From JAQBXX01 sp947085325 (GTDB lineage: Bacteria > Pseudomonadota > Gammaproteobacteria > SURF-13), in contig CAMTVY010000008.1 of the NCBI GenBank assembly GCA_947085325.1, positions 1 to 64,000 of the forward strand: a stretch of DNA of 64,000 nucleotides, read 5' to 3'. Positions 1-7,602 of the stretch are shown here, one piece after another. Position 1 is the first letter of the stretch; every line of letters starts with the position of its first letter. A program made the translations under genes and the position numbers. The notes beneath the pieces were generated by a model. It saw only the letters and a program-made list of their open reading frames with translations. It had not been told where the DNA came from and did no database searches.

Positions 1-24
1 CTTGTATCTTTTCTCTGAGGTTTT

Positions 25-1368
25 ATGGTACCCACAGAAGGTCAGCGCGAAGGCAGTCTTGAGGCGCCCACCCGTCATGCCCTGGACTGGAAAAATCCCG
101 AGTTTTACAACGAAACCGCACTCCAGCACGAGTTGGAGCGGGTGTTCGATATTTGCCACGGTTGTCGCCGTTGTTTCAATCTGTGCCAGTCGTTTCCGAC
201 GCTGTTCGATGCCATCGACGAGTCACCCACGATGGAGCTCGATGGTGTAGACAAGAAGGTGTATTGGGAGGTGGTGGATCACTGTTACCTGTGTGACATG
301 TGCTTCATGACCAAGTGTCCTTATGTGCCGCCGCATGCCTTCAACATCGATTTCCCGCACCTCATGCTGCGCGCCAAGGCGGTAAAGTACCAGCAGGGCA
401 ATGTCAAAACGCGTGACAGGATTCTTACCAGTACCGACACCGTAGGCAGGCTGGCGGGCATCCCTGTGGTGGTGCAGGTGGTGAATGCCGTCAACAAGAA
501 CAAGGTGGCGCGTAAACTTCTCGACCAGGCCCTGGGGGTGCATCCGGAGGCCTTTGTGCCGGAGTATCACAGTGACACGCTACGCAAACGCGAGCGCGCC
601 CGCAAACAGCTGGAGACGGCGGCCACCCCGACGCAAAATACGCGCGGCCGCGTGACCCTGTTCGCCACCTGCTACGGCAACTACAACGAGCCGCAACTGG
701 GTATAGACCTGATAGCCATCTTCGAGCACAACGGCATTCCGGTGCGGCTGGCCGAACAGGAACAATGCTGCGGCATGCCCAAGCTGGAGCTGGGGGATCT
801 TGAGGCAGTAGAGCGCGCCAAGCAGGCCAATATTCCGGTGCTGGCAGCGTTGGTAGATGCCGGTTGGGATATTGTCGCCCCGGTGCCCTCGTGTGTGCTG
901 ATGTTCAAACAGGAGCTGCCGCTCATGTTTCCGGACGACCCGGACGTCATCAAGGTGAAAAACGCGATTTACGATCCGTTTGAATACCTGATGCTGCGGC
1001 ACAAGGACGGTGTGCTTAAAACAGATTTCAAAAAACCGCTGGGCAAGGTGTCGTACCACGTGTCATGCCACTTGCGGGTGCAAAACATGGGCCTCAAGAC
1101 GCGTGATGTATTGCAGTTGGTGCCCGATACCCGGGTGGAGCCAATAGAGCGTTGCTCCGGCCACAATGGCACCTATGCGGTAAAAAGTGAGTTTCATGCC
1201 CATGCGGTGAAGATCGGCAAGCCGGTGGTGGATCGCATTGCGAAGGCCGGTGCCGATTACTATACGAGTGATTGCCCGATTGCCGGCCATCATCTGGAGG
1301 ACGGGCTGGCAAATGGCGCACCGCCCACCCACCCGATCACCCTGTTGCGGATTGCTTACGGAGTCTGA
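25..1368 (+). CDS. Fe-S oxidoreductase with CCG domain (GlpC/heterodisulfide reductase-like)
   Basis: Predicted cytoplasmic or membrane-associated electron carrier. Two ferredoxin-type clusters are visible (Cys44, 47, 50, 54 and Cys87, 90, 93, 98), the second ending in CP. They are followed by a CCG-type domain with a CCGMPK motif near residue 246 and a weaker second half. This layout is that of GlpC and of HdrD-like subunits, but no glpA or glpB lies nearby. The start has a GAGG ribosome site 6 bases upstream. The next gene begins 6 bases after the stop, and the following one overlaps it, so the three form one operon. The substrate is unknown; the ferritin-like neighbour suggests iron or peroxide stress rather than glycerol phosphate oxidation. 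The fold is well supported and the role is inferred. Confidence 0.8.
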   Translation: MVPTEGQREGSLEAPTRHALDWKNPEFYNETALQHELERVFDICHGCRRCFNLCQSFPTLFDAIDESPTMELDGVDKKVYWEVVDHCYLCDMCFMTKCPYVPPHAFNIDFPHLMLRAKAVKYQQGNVKTRDRILTSTDTVGRLAGIPVVVQVVNAVNKNKVARKLLDQALGVHPEAFVPEYHSDTLRKRERARKQLETAATPTQNTRGRVTLFATCYGNYNEPQLGIDLIAIFEHNGIPVRLAEQEQCCGMPKLELGDLEAVERAKQANIPVLAALVDAGWDIVAPVPSCVLMFKQELPLMFPDDPDVIKVKNAIYDPFEYLMLRHKDGVLKTDFKKPLGKVSYHVSCHLRVQNMGLKTRDVLQLVPDTRVEPIERCSGHNGTYAVKSEFHAHAVKIGKPVVDRIAKAGADYYTSDCPIAGHHLEDGLANGAPPTHPITLLRIAYGV

Positions 1369-1373
1369 ATACC

Positions 1374-1679
1374 ATGGCCAATGAAGGTTATCACGAAGCA
1401 GTTGAAGCATTGAGTAACGAAACCCGCGACATGCACCGCGCCATCATTTCGCTGATGGAGGAGCTGGAGGCGGTGGACTGGTACAACCAGCGCGTGGATG
1501 CCTGCACCGACGACGAACTGCGTGCGGTGCTGGCGCATAACCGTGATGAGGAAAAGGAGCACGCAGCGATGATGCTGGAGTGGATACGGCGGCGTGATCC
1601 GGTGTTCGACAAGGAGTTGCGTGACTATCTGTTTACCGACAAGCCGCTGGTCGCGCTTGAGGCCAGGCATAAGTCGTGA
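1374..1679 (+). CDS. Encapsulated-ferritin-like (EncFtn / rubrerythrin-family) protein
   Basis: A 101-residue two-helix protein that closely resembles the encapsulated ferritin of Rhodospirillum rubrum. The metal-site motifs are intact: MEELEAVDWY (residues 28-37) and RDEEKEHAAM (57-66). These give Glu30, Trp36, Tyr37, Glu60 and His63 at positions matching the known ferroxidase ligands, with numbering offset by about two. EncFtn forms a decamer of dimers and oxidises Fe(II) for storage in an encapsulin shell. Here the protein ends at ALEARHKS, with no obvious C-terminal encapsulin-loading peptide, and no shell gene is adjacent. The ATG at 1374 was chosen because it opens the conserved region; an in-frame extension upstream overlaps the previous gene. 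It may work as a free ferroxidase. Confidence 0.85.
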   Translation: MANEGYHEAVEALSNETRDMHRAIISLMEELEAVDWYNQRVDACTDDELRAVLAHNRDEEKEHAAMMLEWIRRRDPVFDKELRDYLFTDKPLVALEARHKS

Positions 1680-2278
1680 AGGGGATGCAAGACATGAAGA
1701 AGCTCAGCCGTGCCATGCTGTACCCGCTTGAGCAGTATGCGCGCATGCGCAACGAATTCCGCGCCAAGGTGATGGAGCACAAAACGCACAGGCGCGTGCC
1801 GGTAGGGCCGCACGCCACGCTCTACTTTGAAGACCAGCTTACCATGCACTACCAGGTGCAGGAGATGCTGCGTGTAGAACGCATCTTTGAGGAAGAGGGG
1901 ATACTCGAGGAGATTGAGGCCTATAACCCGCTGATACCGGACGGAAGCAACTGGAAGGCGACGTTCATGATTCAGTATGACGACGAGCAGGAGCGCCGCG
2001 CCGCGCTGGCCAGTATGATAGGCATTGAAGACCGTGTGTGGGTAAAGGTAGCCGGCCATGAGCATGTGTGGGCGATTGCCGATGAAGATCTGGAGCGCGA
2101 GAACGCGCAAAAGACCTCGTCAGTACATTTTCTGCGTTTTGAGCTGACGCCGGCGATGGTAGTCGCGGCCAAGGCTGGTGTCGCCATCGGTGTGGGCATA
2201 GAACATCCCGCCTATTGCCATCAGGTCGATCCCATTGCCGACGATGTGCGCGTGTCATTAGTGCAGGATCTGGCCTGA
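1676..2278 (+). CDS. DUF3501 family protein
   Basis: A 200-residue protein of the DUF3501 family, whose biochemical function is unknown. It has no signal peptide and no membrane segment. It carries conserved blocks such as FEDQLTMHYQVQEMLR and a C-terminal HPAYCH motif that could bind metal (inference). The start is a GTG overlapping the ferritin-like gene stop by four bases; ATGs at 1685 and 1694 are alternatives. The triplet Fe-S oxidoreductase, ferritin-like protein and DUF3501 is, as I recall, conserved in many Proteobacteria, so DUF3501 probably serves the same iron or redox task. Confidence 0.85.
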   Translation: MKGMQDMKKLSRAMLYPLEQYARMRNEFRAKVMEHKTHRRVPVGPHATLYFEDQLTMHYQVQEMLRVERIFEEEGILEEIEAYNPLIPDGSNWKATFMIQYDDEQERRAALASMIGIEDRVWVKVAGHEHVWAIADEDLERENAQKTSSVHFLRFELTPAMVVAAKAGVAIGVGIEHPAYCHQVDPIADDVRVSLVQDLA

Positions 2279-2283
2279 ACCCT

Positions 2284-2811
2284 GTGCGTATACTGCCGCT
2301 GCTGCTGCTGTTTCTGGCGACGTTGCTGCCGGGCACGACCGGGGGGGCGGCACCGTATGAGAATGACGACGACGAACCCGCGCCGTGGACAGAGGATGTC
2401 AAGCCATTGCCTGCGCCACCCCATGAGGATGATCTCATTCCGCTTGCCGTGGATGGGCCACAGCGCAACTTCAAACACTATATTGACGGCAAATCCCTCG
2501 CGACCCACGTCGATGGCGTGGTTACCTACACCACCGTCATCGCCTCAGACAGCGGTGCGAAAAACATCCTGTTTGAAGGCATACGCTGCGACATGGGGCG
2601 TTACAAGACCTATGCCTACGGTAACGGCGCCGGCGGCTTTCAGCCAAGCCTGGCGTCCTCCTGGCAAAAGATACTCACCCGCAGCGGGCCCACCAACTAC
2701 CGCAGCGAGCTGCTGCGCTACTATCTGTGTGATGCGCGCGGGTTTCCGCTCCAGCCGGAAGCCATTATTGAGCGCCTGAAGCAACCGAACCCCCCGCGCA
2801 ACAACGGCTGA
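2284..2811 (+). CDS. CNP1-like secreted protein
   Basis: The GTG at 2284, six bases after the DUF3501 stop, gives 175 residues. A hydrophobic signal peptide (about residues 2-18, RILPLLLLFLATLLPG) is followed by an acidic linker and a compact domain holding a Cys pair (IRCDMG and YYLCDARG). This fits the CNP1-like family of small periplasmic proteins, of unknown function, common in beta- and gammaproteobacteria. The tight spacing suggests it is co-transcribed with both the preceding operon and parE, two bases downstream. The family call is moderately secure; the start choice rests on the signal peptide. Confidence 0.65.
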   Translation: MRILPLLLLFLATLLPGTTGGAAPYENDDDEPAPWTEDVKPLPAPPHEDDLIPLAVDGPQRNFKHYIDGKSLATHVDGVVTYTTVIASDSGAKNILFEGIRCDMGRYKTYAYGNGAGGFQPSLASSWQKILTRSGPTNYRSELLRYYLCDARGFPLQPEAIIERLKQPNPPRNNG

Positions 2812-2813
2812 CC

Positions 2814-4706
2814 ATGGCAGCTGACTACGACGCCTCCGCCATTGAAGTCCTGAGCGGGCTCGATCCGGTGCGGCGGAGGCCCGGCATGTATACCGACACC
2901 ACGCGGCCGAATCATCTTGCGCAGGAAGTGATAGACAACAGCGTGGACGAAGCGCTCGGCGGTCATGCCGCGCGCATTGAGGTGACGTTGTACCAGGATG
3001 GTTCGCTCGAAGTGCGCGACGACGGGCGCGGCATGCCGGTGGACAGCCATCCCGAGGAGAAAATATCCGGCGTGGAGCTCATCCTCACGCGCCTGCATGC
3101 GGGCGGAAAGTTCAGCGGCAAGGTCTATCGCTTCTCCGGCGGTCTGCACGGCGTGGGCGTGTCGGTGGTGAACGCGCTGTCGAAAAAACTGGAGGTCTGG
3201 GTACGGCGCGGCGGCAAGGAATATCACATGAGCTTTGCCGGCGGCGACAGGCGTTCTCCGCTCAAGATTGCCGGTACCGTGGCGAAAAACAATACCGGTA
3301 CCACGCTGCGCTTCTGGCCGGATGAAAAATATTTCGATGTGCCGAAATTTTCCGTATCGCGCCTGAAGCATCTGCTGCGCGCCAAGGCGGTGTTGTGTCC
3401 GGGCCTGTACGTGAGCTTCAGCGATGAGGCCAGTGGTGAGCAGGAAAGCTGGCGCTACGACGACGGCATCAAGACCTATCTGGCTGAAGCGTTGCAAGGC
3501 GCGCTTATATTGCCCGCAGAGCCTTACGCAGGCTCCATGCAGGGCAACAGCGAGGCAGTAGAGTGGGCTCTGGCGTGGGTGCCTGAGGGCGGCGAGATCA
3601 TCGCCGAGAGTTACGTCAACCTGATTCCAACTGCGCAGGGCGGCACCCATGTGAACGGATTGCGCGCCGGCCTGACGGAAGCGATGCGTGACTTCTGTGA
3701 ATTCCGCAGTCTGCTGCCGCGCGGCGTGAAGCTCGCCCCCGAGGACGTGTTTGACAGGTGCAGCCATGTGCTGTCGGTAAAGCTGCTCGATCCACAGTTC
3801 TCCGGCCAGACCAAGGAGCGTCTGACCTCGCGCGAGTGTGCCGCTTTTGTCGGCGGGGTGGTGAAAGACGGCTTCAGCCTGTGGCTGAATCAGCACATCG
3901 AAGTGGCCGAGAGCATCGCCCAGCTTGCCATCAACAATGCGCAGCGCCGTCTGCGTGAAAGCAAGAACGTGATACGCAAGAAAATCGTCAGCGGTCCGGC
4001 GTTGCCGGGCAAGCTCGCCGACTGCACCTTGCAGGATCTGAATCAAACCGAGCTGTTTCTGGTAGAGGGCGACTCTGCGGGCGGTTCGGCCAAGCAGGCG
4101 CGCGATCGCCTGTTTCAGGCCATACTGCCGCTGCGCGGCAAAATACTGAATACATGGGAGGTCGAGCCGGGCACGGTATTGTCTTCGCAGGAGGTGCACG
4201 ACATCGCCGTCGCCATCGGGGTCGATCCCGGCTCGGACGATCTCGAAGGCCTGCGCTACGGCAAGATCTGCATCCTGGCGGATGCGGATTCCGACGGCGC
4301 CCACATCGCCACGCTGTTGTGTGCGCTGTTTGTGAGGCATTTTCACCCGCTGGTGGAGGCGGGCCGCATTTACGTCGCCATGCCGCCGCTGTACCGCATC
4401 GATGTCGGCAAAGAGGTGTATTACGCCCTGGATGAGGCCGAAAAACAGGGCGTGCTGGATCGGATCGCGGCAGAAGGCAAAAAAGGCAAAATCAACGTGC
4501 AGCGCTTCAAGGGGCTGGGCGAGATGAACCCGGCACAACTGCGCGTAACCACCATTGCCCCCGAGACCCGGCGCCTGCTGCAGCTCACGGTGCAGTCCGG
4601 CGACAACACCGCGCAACTCATGGACATGCTGCTGGCCAAGAAGCGTGCCGCCGACCGCAAGCACTGGCTGGAACAGAAGGGTGACCTGGCCTCTGCTGTT
4701 GTGTAA
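2814..4706 (+). CDS. parE: DNA topoisomerase IV subunit B
   Basis: At 630 residues it has the length of E. coli ParE. It is the ATPase subunit of topoisomerase IV, which with ParC decatenates daughter chromosomes. GHKL ATPase motifs are clear: EVIDNSVDEA near residue 40, DDGRGMP near 70 and GGLHGVGVSVVNAL near 112. The TOPRIM domain shows EGDSAGGSAKQARDR near 420 and DADSDGAHI near 497. The distal NVQRFKGLGEMNP block is also intact. Residues and length favour ParE over GyrB, which carries an insert near its C-terminus in gammaproteobacteria. parC is not in the window. Confidence 0.96.
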   Translation: MAADYDASAIEVLSGLDPVRRRPGMYTDTTRPNHLAQEVIDNSVDEALGGHAARIEVTLYQDGSLEVRDDGRGMPVDSHPEEKISGVELILTRLHAGGKFSGKVYRFSGGLHGVGVSVVNALSKKLEVWVRRGGKEYHMSFAGGDRRSPLKIAGTVAKNNTGTTLRFWPDEKYFDVPKFSVSRLKHLLRAKAVLCPGLYVSFSDEASGEQESWRYDDGIKTYLAEALQGALILPAEPYAGSMQGNSEAVEWALAWVPEGGEIIAESYVNLIPTAQGGTHVNGLRAGLTEAMRDFCEFRSLLPRGVKLAPEDVFDRCSHVLSVKLLDPQFSGQTKERLTSRECAAFVGGVVKDGFSLWLNQHIEVAESIAQLAINNAQRRLRESKNVIRKKIVSGPALPGKLADCTLQDLNQTELFLVEGDSAGGSAKQARDRLFQAILPLRGKILNTWEVEPGTVLSSQEVHDIAVAIGVDPGSDDLEGLRYGKICILADADSDGAHIATLLCALFVRHFHPLVEAGRIYVAMPPLYRIDVGKEVYYALDEAEKQGVLDRIAAEGKKGKINVQRFKGLGEMNPAQLRVTTIAPETRRLLQLTVQSGDNTAQLMDMLLAKKRAADRKHWLEQKGDLASAVV

Positions 4707-4761
4707 CCCCAGGCAATTTGTGCCCGCCCCGCAGTATTACTGCTCAGGTGCAGAATCCTCC

Positions 4762-4788
4762 TAAAGTTTCTCCCCGATGTCCCGATAA
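4762..4788 (+). promoter_or_regulatory. Sigma-28 (FliA) promoter for flagellin
   Basis: TAAAGTTT, 11 bases, then CCCGATAA. This matches the flagellar class III consensus (TAAAGTTT-N11-GCCGATAA) at all but one position, with exact spacing. It lies about 95 bases before the fliC start, leaving a leader that holds a small AGCTTG/CAAGCT hairpin. Confidence 0.85.
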
Positions 4789-4883
4789 CCAGTCCGTAGA
4801 GCAATTGCTGACCCGACCCGGGCCAGCTTGTACTTAACTTGCAAGCTCAGCCAAACAGGCTCGGGCGGATTAGGAGAAATAAA

Positions 4884-6956
4884 ATGCCTCAAATCATTAA
4901 TACCAATGTGCCTTCATTGAATGCACAGCGTAACTTAAACACCAACCAGACGCAGTTGGCTACCTCTCTGCAACGCTTGTCCTCGGGCCTGCGCATTAAC
5001 AGCGCCAGGGACGATGCAGCCGGTCTCGCCATTTCCGAGCGTTTCACGGCGCAGATTCGGGGTAACGTGCAGGCATCGCGTAATGCGAATGACGGCATCT
5101 CGCTGGCGCAGACGGCTGAGGGCGATCTGGCTCAGGTCACCAACAACTTGCAGCGTATTCGTGAGCTGGCAGTGCAATCCGCCAACGCTACCAACAGCGA
5201 TTCAGACCGTGCCGCGCTGCAGTTGGAAACAACCCAGTTGATTGCCGAGATTGACCGTGTTGCCGCTAATTCAGCGTTCAACGGTGTCAAGTTGCTGGAC
5301 GGCTCGTTTAGCGCCCAGCAATTCCAGGTGGGCGCCAACGGTACCGCCAACGACCGCATTACGCTGGACTCCATTGCCAGCGCCCGCACTTCGGTATTAG
5401 GCGGCGCCACGACTTATGCCACGTCAGTTGTTGGCAGTGGCGTTGTAACGTCAAATGCCCTGGCTTCAGGCGACGTCGTGATTAACGGTACCGGCATCGG
5501 TGCCGCAACAGCAGGCGCCGCCGGCCAAACCACAGATAGCGCCTTCTCAAAAGCAGCGGCGATTAACCTCCTGACCGGCACTACCAATGTGACCGCCACA
5601 GCGGGCGCCGTGAACGTGGCCGGCATCGCCGCGACGACGACATTTACAGCCGCTACAGCCGCTACCGTTGCTGCTGGGAGTGCGCCGACTGCTACGGCTA
5701 CCACGGTAGTGGGTGGAACAATCTCTGCTTTCGCCGATCTCGCCGATGGCGACATTGTGGTCAGTGGCACTTCAATTACCGGCCTAACTGGCGCAACTGA
5801 CGTCGCTACGCAGGCCACACTCATTGCAGCCAGAATCAATGCAGCCAGCATCACCAATGTCACCGCAGCTGTCAATGGTTTGGGTACCGGTGTAGATATC
5901 ACGGATAGCACAGGCGCCAACATCACCATCACTCTCGCTGGCGCTGCAACGCTTGCCAATACCGGCTTTACTACCGGCACCAACCAGGCAGCCAACACGT
6001 TTGCGGCGCTGAGTGGCACCGATCTTGTCGTTGGGGGCAATCAAGTTGCCGTAACCCAGACCATTGGCACTGCAGCAGCCCATGCGGCCAAGATCGAAAC
6101 AGCCATTGAGCTGATTTCCGGCTACACCGCATCGGTCAGCGGCGGTAATGTTGTAACGGCTTCGCGTACCGATGGTACCAACTTCACCGTTACGACCGCC
6201 AACGACGGCGCGGCCTCTTCTGGTTTTGCCGCCTCGACCACCAGCACCAACGGTGTTGCCGCCACTAACACACTGACTGCACTTTCTTCCGGCGACCTTA
6301 CGATTAACGGCGTGAGCATCGGCGGCGTTTCCTCGACAACTACCGCAGCGCAGCGTGGAACCGATCTGGCGGCAGTGATTAACGCGGCGACGTCAACGAC
6401 CGGTGTCACCGCAACTGCGGCGGCATCAGGTGCGTTGTCGCTGGTAGCGGCCGATGGGCGCAATATTACCATCGCTTTTTCAGGAGCAGCGACAACCGGT
6501 ACCACCGGCCTTACCGCTGCCACTACCCGTGGCACCCTGACGCTGAGCTCGACGGATGCGGCCGGTATCACGATTGCCGGTAACAACCCGGGCTATGCCG
6601 GCCTTACGGCTGCCACGACCGCAGCGACCGCCACAGTCAACGGCGGGTTGTCGCTACTGTCGATTGCGACCTTAGCGGGCGCTAATGCCGCTCTCGCAAC
6701 CGTCGATGCGGCGCTGGCCACAGTCAATAGCTCACGTGCATCCCTGGGTGCGATACAGAACCGGTTTGCATCTACGGTTGTGAGCTTGCAAACAACGGTC
6801 GAGAACCTGAGCGCATCGCGCAGTCGTATTCAGGACGCCGACTTCGCCGCGGAAACCGCCTCGCTCACGCGCTCGCAGATTCTGCAGCAGGCGGGTGTTG
6901 CGATTCTGTCGCAAGCCAACTCACTGCCTAACCAGGTGCTACAGCTGTTGCGTTAA
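4884..6956 (+). CDS. fliC: Flagellin with enlarged repeat-containing central domain
   Basis: The 690-residue filament subunit is exported by the flagellar type III system. Conserved D0/D1 coils flank a variable core: residues 1-175 begin MPQIINTN, and the last ~100 residues end NQVLQLLR. The core is Ala/Thr/Gly-rich and made of about four units resembling the flagellin hook IN motif. They start near residues 192, 284, 374 and 466 with the pattern L-x-x-GD-hydrophobic-x-I/V-NG. The ATG at 4884 follows TTAGGAG and begins the canonical flagellin N-terminus; a longer in-frame extension has no homology. The gene is much longer than minimal flagellins because of the repeats. FlaG, FliD and FliS are encoded directly downstream. 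Confidence 0.95.
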   Translation: MPQIINTNVPSLNAQRNLNTNQTQLATSLQRLSSGLRINSARDDAAGLAISERFTAQIRGNVQASRNANDGISLAQTAEGDLAQVTNNLQRIRELAVQSANATNSDSDRAALQLETTQLIAEIDRVAANSAFNGVKLLDGSFSAQQFQVGANGTANDRITLDSIASARTSVLGGATTYATSVVGSGVVTSNALASGDVVINGTGIGAATAGAAGQTTDSAFSKAAAINLLTGTTNVTATAGAVNVAGIAATTTFTAATAATVAAGSAPTATATTVVGGTISAFADLADGDIVVSGTSITGLTGATDVATQATLIAARINAASITNVTAAVNGLGTGVDITDSTGANITITLAGAATLANTGFTTGTNQAANTFAALSGTDLVVGGNQVAVTQTIGTAAAHAAKIETAIELISGYTASVSGGNVVTASRTDGTNFTVTTANDGAASSGFAASTTSTNGVAATNTLTALSSGDLTINGVSIGGVSSTTTAAQRGTDLAAVINAATSTTGVTATAAASGALSLVAADGRNITIAFSGAATTGTTGLTAATTRGTLTLSSTDAAGITIAGNNPGYAGLTAATTAATATVNGGLSLLSIATLAGANAALATVDAALATVNSSRASLGAIQNRFASTVVSLQTTVENLSASRSRIQDADFAAETASLTRSQILQQAGVAILSQANSLPNQVLQLLR

Positions 6957-6979
6957 GCGGATAGAACGTAGACAGGAAC

Positions 6980-7012
6980 GCGTCCGGGAGATCATCCCCG
7001 GACGCACTTCTT
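6980..7012 (+). terminator. Probable intrinsic terminator after fliC
   Basis: A nine-base-pair perfect GC-rich stem (GCGTCCGGG at 6980-6988, CCCGGACGC at 6997-7005) with an eight-base loop follows fliC by 24 bases. The downstream tract (ACTTCTTA) is only moderately T-rich, so termination may be partial and allow some read-through into flaG. Confidence 0.6.
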
Positions 7013-7038
7013 AGGCGCAGTGAGAAGAGGTAAACGCC

Positions 7039-7428
7039 ATGCCCACACCTATAGTTACACAGGTGACGGCAACCCGGTCTGCGGGGTTTGGATCTGCGGG
7101 ACATGGACAACCAGAGCAACAGGCAGGTTCGCGGCAACAATTGCCGGAACAAGCGGACGACCTGCCGGCTGATGCCAGTGTTGAACGGGCAGCCGCACAG
7201 GCCACCGAGACCGAGTTAACGCAGGCGGTGAGTCGCTTGAACGACTATGTGCAGAACCTGCGTCGTGATTTACGGTTCAGTATCGATGAGGGAACCGGGC
7301 AGACCGTGATTACGGTCACGGACTCGGCAACACAGGAGGTAATACGCCAGATTCCTTCGGAAGAGGCATTGGCCATTGCCTGCAGTCTGGAGACTAATCA
7401 GGGTGTGATACTCCGGGCCAAGGCCTGA
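7039..7428 (+). CDS. flaG: FlaG family flagellar protein
   Basis: A 129-residue protein with a low-complexity Gln/Ala N-terminal half and a conserved C-terminal FlaG domain from about residue 60. Diagnostic blocks are LNDYVQNLRRDLRFSIDE, then TVITVTDSATQEVIRQIPSEE. FlaG proteins affect filament length and assembly in Pseudomonas and Campylobacter relatives; the mechanism is not settled. It lies between fliC and fliD, the usual place. The ribosome site is AGAGGT, about ten bases before the ATG. Confidence 0.88.
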   Translation: MPTPIVTQVTATRSAGFGSAGHGQPEQQAGSRQQLPEQADDLPADASVERAAAQATETELTQAVSRLNDYVQNLRRDLRFSIDEGTGQTVITVTDSATQEVIRQIPSEEALAIACSLETNQGVILRAKA

Positions 7429-7439
7429 GCTGCCTTAAC

Positions 7440-7455
7440 TGGTATCGAACTTGCA
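7440..7455 (+). promoter_or_regulatory. Sigma-54-type promoter upstream of fliD
   Basis: TGGTAT-CGAAC-TTGCA has GG at 7441-7442 and GC at 7453-7454, the exact 12-base register of the RpoN consensus (TGGCAC-N5-TTGC). The predicted transcript starts near 7466. FleQ-dependent sigma-54 control of fliD is known in Pseudomonas, and fleQ is encoded 4 kb downstream. Confidence 0.65.
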
Positions 7456-7480
7456 GATCATTGTGAGGAGCAAGCACACT

Positions 7481-7513
7481 ATGAATCTGGCCGCATCCGT
7501 CACATGTGCGTAA
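7481..7513 (+). CDS. Possible ten-codon leader peptide ahead of fliD
   Basis: ATG at 7481 to TAA at 7511-7513 encodes MNLAASVTCA. GAGGAG lies at 7465-7470, ten bases before the ATG. It sits between a sigma-54-type promoter and a strong hairpin, the layout of a leader peptide. No homology can be claimed, and an ORF this short could arise by chance. Confidence 0.2.
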   Translation: MNLAASVTCA

Positions 7514-7520
7514 AAAAAGA

Positions 7521-7563
7521 ATCAGGGCGGGCGGAGTGATCCGCGTCCCGCCCTGATGTCTTT
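7521..7563 (+). terminator. Strong hairpin terminator or attenuator before fliD
   Basis: An 11-base-pair perfect stem (ATCAGGGCGGG at 7521-7531, CCCGCCCTGAT at 7547-7557) encloses a smaller CGGA/TCCG hairpin and is followed by GTCTTT. A run of seven A residues just upstream makes it look bidirectional. Because it lies between the fliD promoter and the fliD start, it may attenuate fliD rather than simply end flaG. Confidence 0.7.
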
Positions 7564-7602
7564 GTGGGTGTGATGCAGGCAGGGTAAGTTGAGGAAAAAC
7601 AT

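Noticed and set aside
2721..4664. Long open frame antisense to parE (647 codons)
   Set aside because: It mirrors the real parE frame, has a His/Gln/Arg-rich composition typical of antisense GC-rich frames, and shows no domain.
5414..6040. Valine/alanine-rich frame antisense to fliC (208 codons)
   Set aside because: It is a by-product of the GC-rich repeats in the flagellin core. It has no promoter or homology.
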